From positions 376,849-440,848 of the forward strand of contig NW_017265152.1 of the NCBI RefSeq assembly GCF_001638985.1: a DNA stretch of 64,000 nucleotides. Reading direction: 5' to 3'. The notes below the pieces were generated by a model, which was given only the letters and a program-made list of their open reading frames with translations, was not told the origin of the DNA and did not search any database. The DNA comes from Phycomyces blakesleeanus NRRL 1555(-). Lineage: Eukaryota > Mucoromycota > Mucoromycetes > Mucorales > Phycomycetaceae. Below, piece by piece: positions 59,859-64,000 of this stretch. Made by a program: the position numbers and the translations under genes. The first letter of the stretch is position 1, and each line of letters opens with the position of its first letter.

Positions 59859-62848
59859 TTATTCGGGGTAGAGCTTCTCCAAGATCTGAGATACAACATG
59901 GTCAATGTTGCCATTGTATTGAACAAGCAGACGAAGAGCAAGTTCGTCGCAGAAGGTGAGGCCCTAAAGATGTGAGAATAAACAAAAATCAAAATTAAAG
60001 TTTAAAAAAAGAAGTATTTTTTATTTTTTGTTTACCATTTCATGAACTTGAGTCAACTGAGCGCTGTATTTTTCGATTGGGGGAACCTCTGGGAAAGTGG
60101 TTTCTGAAACGGGGGTTTGTATCTTTGCTGTAGCTCTCTCGGCAGCCACTGCGTTCTCAGTAATAATGACAAAGTCGGCTCCACTGTCACTGTGGGTGCT
60201 GCGGACACTGCGAGTGCTGTGAGAACTACCGACACTACCATGGTTGGATGAGCGACCAGAGACTGAAGAGGATGCTGACACGGTCGGCGCAGCTGAAGCA
60301 GTTGAGGCGGTTGGATATGCTGATACGGCAGGATAAAACTCAAAGTCTTCTTCGTCAGCAACACTGAAGGAAGGAGCACGAGAGTTCACGCGGCTGCTGA
60401 ATTCACTTGCAGGATAGCTGATTGTAGGAGATACTGTAACAGAAGGTGCGGGGAAAACCATGTTTGAGATGGTCGAGGCAGAGAGAGGAGGGATAGTAGT
60501 ACTAGACTGATCAGATACAGTGATGTCGCACCACAGACGGTGACCAAAGCGAATACCATCTGGGCTAGAGAGGCGGAAGTAGCTAATGTATCGGCCAGGG
60601 GTTTCAGGAGCTTGCAGCTCAGCAACAATAAACGCTTCTTGTTGAGGTGCAGTGACAGGTATTACGAAACTCTTGGGGTCACCGCTTAAAGGATAGGCTT
60701 TGAAAATATTTCCGCCACTAAACACAAGTTGAGATCCTTCGGGCCATGCAGAGGAGCCAGTATTTTTAAGCTTCCAGATCTTGAGGAACTGACTTCCGGG
60801 TAAGGCCAGGCTGCCGTCTGGAATTGTGATGTCTGCAACAAAAGATGCTGCCAGGCTGTACTGAGGCTTTGGTTCGGAGGAGTCTCTGTTCTTAGCTTTA
60901 GTTTCCTGCTCATCAACCTCTTCTTTCTCTTTATGTTCGTGCTCATGTTCGTGCTCATGTTCATGTTCGTGTTCGTGTTCGTGTTCATGTTCATGTTCAT
61001 GTTCATGTTCATGTTCATGTTCATGTTCATGTTCATGTTCATGTTCATGTTCATGTTCATGTTCGTGTTCATGTTCATGTTCATGTTCATGTTCATGTTC
61101 ATGTTTGTGCTCATCTTTGTATTCCTGTATTTCATGCTGTACCTGGATTTGACTGTAGCATTCCTTGGACATTTGAGAACCAGAGCGACTAAAGTTTACA
61201 GAGCGTCTAGATGGAGTTGTTGATGCTTTAGAAAAGTTATCAAAAGAGACAGAAGAAGCAGAGCCGGAGGCAATAGTAGAGGGTACATGGAAGGACATCT
61301 GTTGACTAAACTGATCCGAAAGTTCTGTTGTAGTAATTTCTTCCTGCTCCAATGATTCTTGACACTTTTCGATGCAATACGACAGGATGGGCTTGTCACT
61401 TTTTCCGAGGTTGATTGGGTTACGGATCTTGATAAACAAATGAGAGTTGTCGTGGTTTTCCACAGAGTTCTCTTCGCATACTTGACACAAATCATAATCA
61501 AGACAATAGCCGCACTATTTATATGTATATATGTATGTTAGTGACAATGAAATAAAACAAAAGAAAACAGGTATAAAATGCTGCCATTAAAATATACCTT
61601 GTATCTGATACCATATATATCGTTGTTACATTGATCACATATAATTCCCTCATGGAATATACGATTATCATCTAAGCATGGTGTGTCAGTCAGCCACTTA
61701 TCATTATTTTCTAAATAAATGAATAAATCATAATATATCTTCTTACCTTCTGATGGTTTCAGATCTGACGCACTTCCAGTGATGTCTTCAATGTGTGTGA
61801 TAAACTTGTGCATAGGGTGGCAATGCTTGGCTTCCATGAAGCAGTTCTCACACAGATCAAAGCCTTTGCATGTAGTACAGGCATGGCGAATACCTACAAT
61901 TTCAGAATTGCACACATTACAGGCGTATACGAACTTGGTAGATGAGTCCTCGGGTATGTCAGCAGGGGTATGTGTATTTTCAGGCGGAGGAGAGTCTTTT
62001 CGGACAGGAAACTTTGGGAAGTTTTTAGGAATTCCAACAAAGGAAGGACGGAATGTGTGTGTGACATCATGAACAACTCCACGGTCTTTACAAGCACGGC
62101 ACAAGTCGTAATCCATGCACTCGCAACAAGTCCAGCTGGCGCCTGAAATTGAGTTGTAACAGTCATTACAGTAGATGGAAGGGAATGTGGTAGAGCGAGC
62201 ATTTGTTCTGACACTGGAACTGGGACTTGTGCTGACACTGGCACCAGTGCTAGCTCTTTTTTTATCGGCAGCGTTTTTAGTTATGTGTTCAGGAATACCA
62301 AACATATTTGCAGCCGACTTAATAGCTGACTGTAGGATAGCTTGGGTAGAGTCTTGCTCAAGGAAGTTGACCAACATACTGGCAGAAGCAGCCATGATCT
62401 CGTTGACCGCTTTTTGAGTAGAGTCAACCCCTTTATTTGAATTTGACTGAGTCTCCGATTGTTGCCGTTGCTGTTGCTTATCATCATCCTCTTGCTGCTG
62501 CTGCGGCTGAGGCTCTTCTGTTCCTGGGGTTGTAATAATGATTACTTTGAGGGTGGCTGGATCCTGAGCCGCCTTGAGACGATTGTTGTCTATGGCCTCT
62601 TGTAAATCCCACGAGTTCTTTACAAGAATATTATCGCCTTCGTTATCCGTGTATTGTAAGACAAAGTTGGTATCGGGTAGTTGAAAGGTTTCGCGGATTT
62701 TGTCCTTGACCTTGCGGTAGGAAATTGAAGTGGGCTCGCGGTTAGGGGTGCGGCTATGAATCTCAATACGTCGAGTCTCTTGATTTGATGGTAGCCATGC
62801 TTTAATAATCAGAGCCTCTCTGACTTTGAAGCGTGTCTTATCATCCAT
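59859..62848 (-). CDS. NBR1-like selective autophagy receptor (PB1, three ZZ, FW, UBA)
   Basis: NBR1 proteins bring ubiquitylated cargo or vacuolar hydrolases to Atg8-coated membranes. Domains in order: an N-terminal PB1-like domain (ALIIKAWLPS to LQEAIDNNRL, with the acidic OPCA-like YTDNEGDNILV); then a Gln-rich linker and three ZZ zinc fingers (YCNDCYNSISGASWTCCEC; YACNVCNSEIVGIRHACTTC; ICDQCNNDIYGIRYKCGYC). Next is a 57-residue alternating His/Glu tract, then the FW (four-tryptophan) domain (FVADITIPDGSLALPGSQFL, IWKLKNTGSSAWPEGSQLVF, then HRLWCDITV). A LIR-like SGADFVIITEN follows in a Ser-rich linker, and a C-terminal UBA (GLTFCDELALRLLVQYNGNI to LEKLYPE). Introns lie at about 59965-60035, 61515-61598 and, only 36 nt long, 61711-61746. 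About 925 aa. Confidence 0.93.
60933..61103 (-). repeat. Hexanucleotide microsatellite encoding a (His-Glu)n tract
   Basis: On the plus strand the stretch reads as alternating ATG/GTG and TTC/CTC triplets. On the coding strand these are CAT/CAC and GAA/GAG, so it encodes His followed by 28 Glu-His pairs (57 residues). Synonymous changes are concentrated at the two ends, while the centre is a pure GAACAT repeat, consistent with recent slippage. It lies in the linker between the third ZZ and the FW domain. Confidence 0.95.
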
Positions 62849-63042
62849 TTTTATGAGAGAAGAAAGATATAGTTCCTGATGTGCTTATCAACCCTCCTTT
62901 TATACCAATTTCTCTTGGCACACCCACTTTTGATCCATTCGCAGTCACGACTCTTATCCGAAACCAATGAGGCGCATTCCTTTCTCTATATTGTTTTGCT
63001 TGTCAATCCAGTCAGCTTACTCACATTATGCAGACTTCAGGG

Positions 63043-63452
63043 TCACACAAAAGGCTGGGCTGCCAAGTAAATCTGCGATTCCTCTGCTGATCCTTCTTTT
63101 AACAATATCAATACCCTGTCCAATAATATCACTTCTTTATTCCCCTCTTCATATTCATCCCCCCTGCATACTCTACGCCGTTTTATGATAAATTGGGGAA
63201 AAACTGTCTACTGAATGTTAATTCAAAAATAGCCAAATATCATGTATAAAACAGCCCATGAATCAAAAAGACCAACAATCCAAGAGAAAAATAAAACACA
63301 TTAAAGATATTAAAACTAGATTGAAAGAAGAAAGAAAGAGCGAGAGAGAAAATGCTTACGTCGAATTGTGTGACGACGGTTTGGTCGAACAAGAGACTTT
63401 TTACGGATTAACGGCTGAGGACCAATAACTTCACCTTTGACCTGACTAACCT
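63043..63452 (-). other. Possible unassigned minus-strand exons
   Basis: Read on the minus strand, 63359-63452 sits between AATTCCAG and GTAAGCATT, normal splice signals. It encodes a basic, protein-like segment (VSQVKGEVIGPQPLIRKKSL then VRPNRRHTIR). A second open stretch (about 63043-63205, DEYEEGNKEVILLDRVLILL, ending at TGA 63043-63045) could follow it. No upstream exon or start is found, and the first segment adjoins the start of the plus-strand Pro/Gln-rich gene. The call is tentative; chance is possible. Confidence 0.2.
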
Positions 63453-63460
63453 GGAATTAA

Positions 63461-64000
63461 ATGGCATACCCGGGACAATACGGTACTCACGGCTACGGCC
63501 AGCAACAGCAGCAGCACCAATATCCTCCTCCTCAAGGATATCCACAACAAGGATATCCTCCTCCTCAAGGATATCCCCAGCAAGCGTATCCTCCTCCTCA
63601 AGGCTATCCTCAACAAGGTTATCCTCCTCCACCCCCTCAACAAGGTTATTCTCAACAAGGTTACCCACCCCCTCAACATGGTTATCCTCCACCCCAACAA
63701 GGCTACCCTCCACCTCAACATAGCTACCCTCCACCTCAGCAAGGATATCCTTCACCTCAAGGTTACTCCCAACAAGGATATTCTTCGCCACCCGTAAGGC
63801 TTAATTAGCATGGGCATTCACATCTTATACTAAATTCATTCCTTTCACTTATAGCAATATGCACCCCCTCCAGTTAACAGCTCGCCTGAATACCGCCAAC
63901 ACCAAGAAAATGCACAAATTAGACCTCCAAGCTATACAGGCAAGATAATATTATTTCAATATAAGGGCAGTAGTAACACTAGAACTAATCGTGTAATTAG
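63461..64000 (+). CDS. Tyr/Pro/Gln-rich repeat protein, N-terminal part (cut by window end)
   Basis: The protein begins [18 protein letters not shown] and then consists of about fifteen imperfect repeats of the type [11 protein letters not shown] to the end of exon 1, near residue 110. A GTAAGG donor at 63793 and a TTATAG acceptor before 63856 lead to exon 2 ([20 protein letters not shown]), which continues past a possible donor near 63943. Such Pro/Gln/Tyr-rich prion-like N-termini are known from fungal metacaspases, annexins and some membrane-shaping proteins. The catalytic or membrane domain that would decide lies beyond the window. The start fits the beginning of the repeat and lacks an upstream in-frame ATG. 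NBR1 is divergent, 612 bp away. Confidence 0.7.

Noticed and set aside
60686..61223. Long alternative frames opposite or beside the His/Glu tract (Met/Asn and Phe/Met repeats)
   Set aside because: They are only other readings of the hexanucleotide repeat inside the NBR1-like gene. The sense frame has ZZ, FW and UBA domains on both sides.
63408..63791. 127-codon minus-strand frame rich in Val, Glu and Leu
   Set aside because: It is the antisense of the GYPPPQ repeats. The repeat gives an open antisense frame automatically.
1..64000. tRNA genes
   Set aside because: I looked for T-loop GGTTCGA-type sequences with matching acceptor stems and found none that I could fold convincingly by eye. A tRNA covariance scan would settle it.

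Overview
The window is fungal nuclear DNA: AT-rich, with many short GT-AG introns (about 36-110 nt), long AT-rich intergenic spacers, and a U6 snRNA. The gene content (hamartin/TSC1, an NBR1-type autophagy receptor, a MOB4/phocein homologue, an INO4-like bHLH factor, a chitin deacetylase, and a DDRGK1-like protein that most Dikarya are not expected to keep) suggests an early-diverging fungus, most likely Mucoromycota/Mucorales. That placement is an inference from gene content and base composition, not from a search.

Layout. 1-3.5 kb: gene-free. 3.5-7.2 kb (+): ESCRT-III Vps20 and a PTR2 peptide transporter. 7.2-12 kb: a transposon graveyard with two decayed Tc1/mariner copies, a MITE-like repeat and a long hairpin. 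12.0-12.9 kb (+): nicotinamidase. 13.4 kb: a 182-bp Harbinger-like MITE. 14.0-24.4 kb (-): five genes in a row, TSC1/hamartin, an unknown Ser/Pro-rich protein, a PLB1-type GDSL phospholipase, a DDRGK1-like protein and an importin-alpha/TMCO6-like ARM-repeat protein. 24.7-29.7 kb: a 329-bp MITE, a doubtful small gene, and the U6 snRNA. 29.7-32.1 kb (-): RNA polymerase III subunit RPC82/RPC3. 34.4-37.2 kb: thymine-DNA glycosylase (-) divergent from epsilon-COP (+). 38.5-42.8 kb (+): chitin deacetylase and casein kinase 2 alpha. 43.6-57.2 kb: two nearly identical 2.4-2.5 kb transposable elements in inverted orientation. Between them lie about 8.6 kb with MOB4, the bHLH gene and a phytanoyl-CoA-dioxygenase-like gene. 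59.9-62.8 kb (-): an NBR1-like receptor with a 57-residue His/Glu tract. 63.5 kb to the end (+): the start of a Tyr/Pro/Gln-rich protein cut by the window edge.

The genes are mostly unlinked housekeeping functions: membrane traffic (Vps20, epsilon-COP), nutrient uptake and signalling (PTR2, TSC1, CK2, MOB4), autophagy (NBR1), NAD salvage, DNA repair, Pol III transcription and cell-wall modification. I see no biosynthetic cluster and no clear new multi-gene system. The most interesting items are the inverted pair of unrecognised TA-flanked elements, the microexons of 6, 8 and 13 nt that rebuild conserved protein motifs or keep the frame, the His/Glu repeat in the autophagy receptor, and the DDRGK1-like gene.
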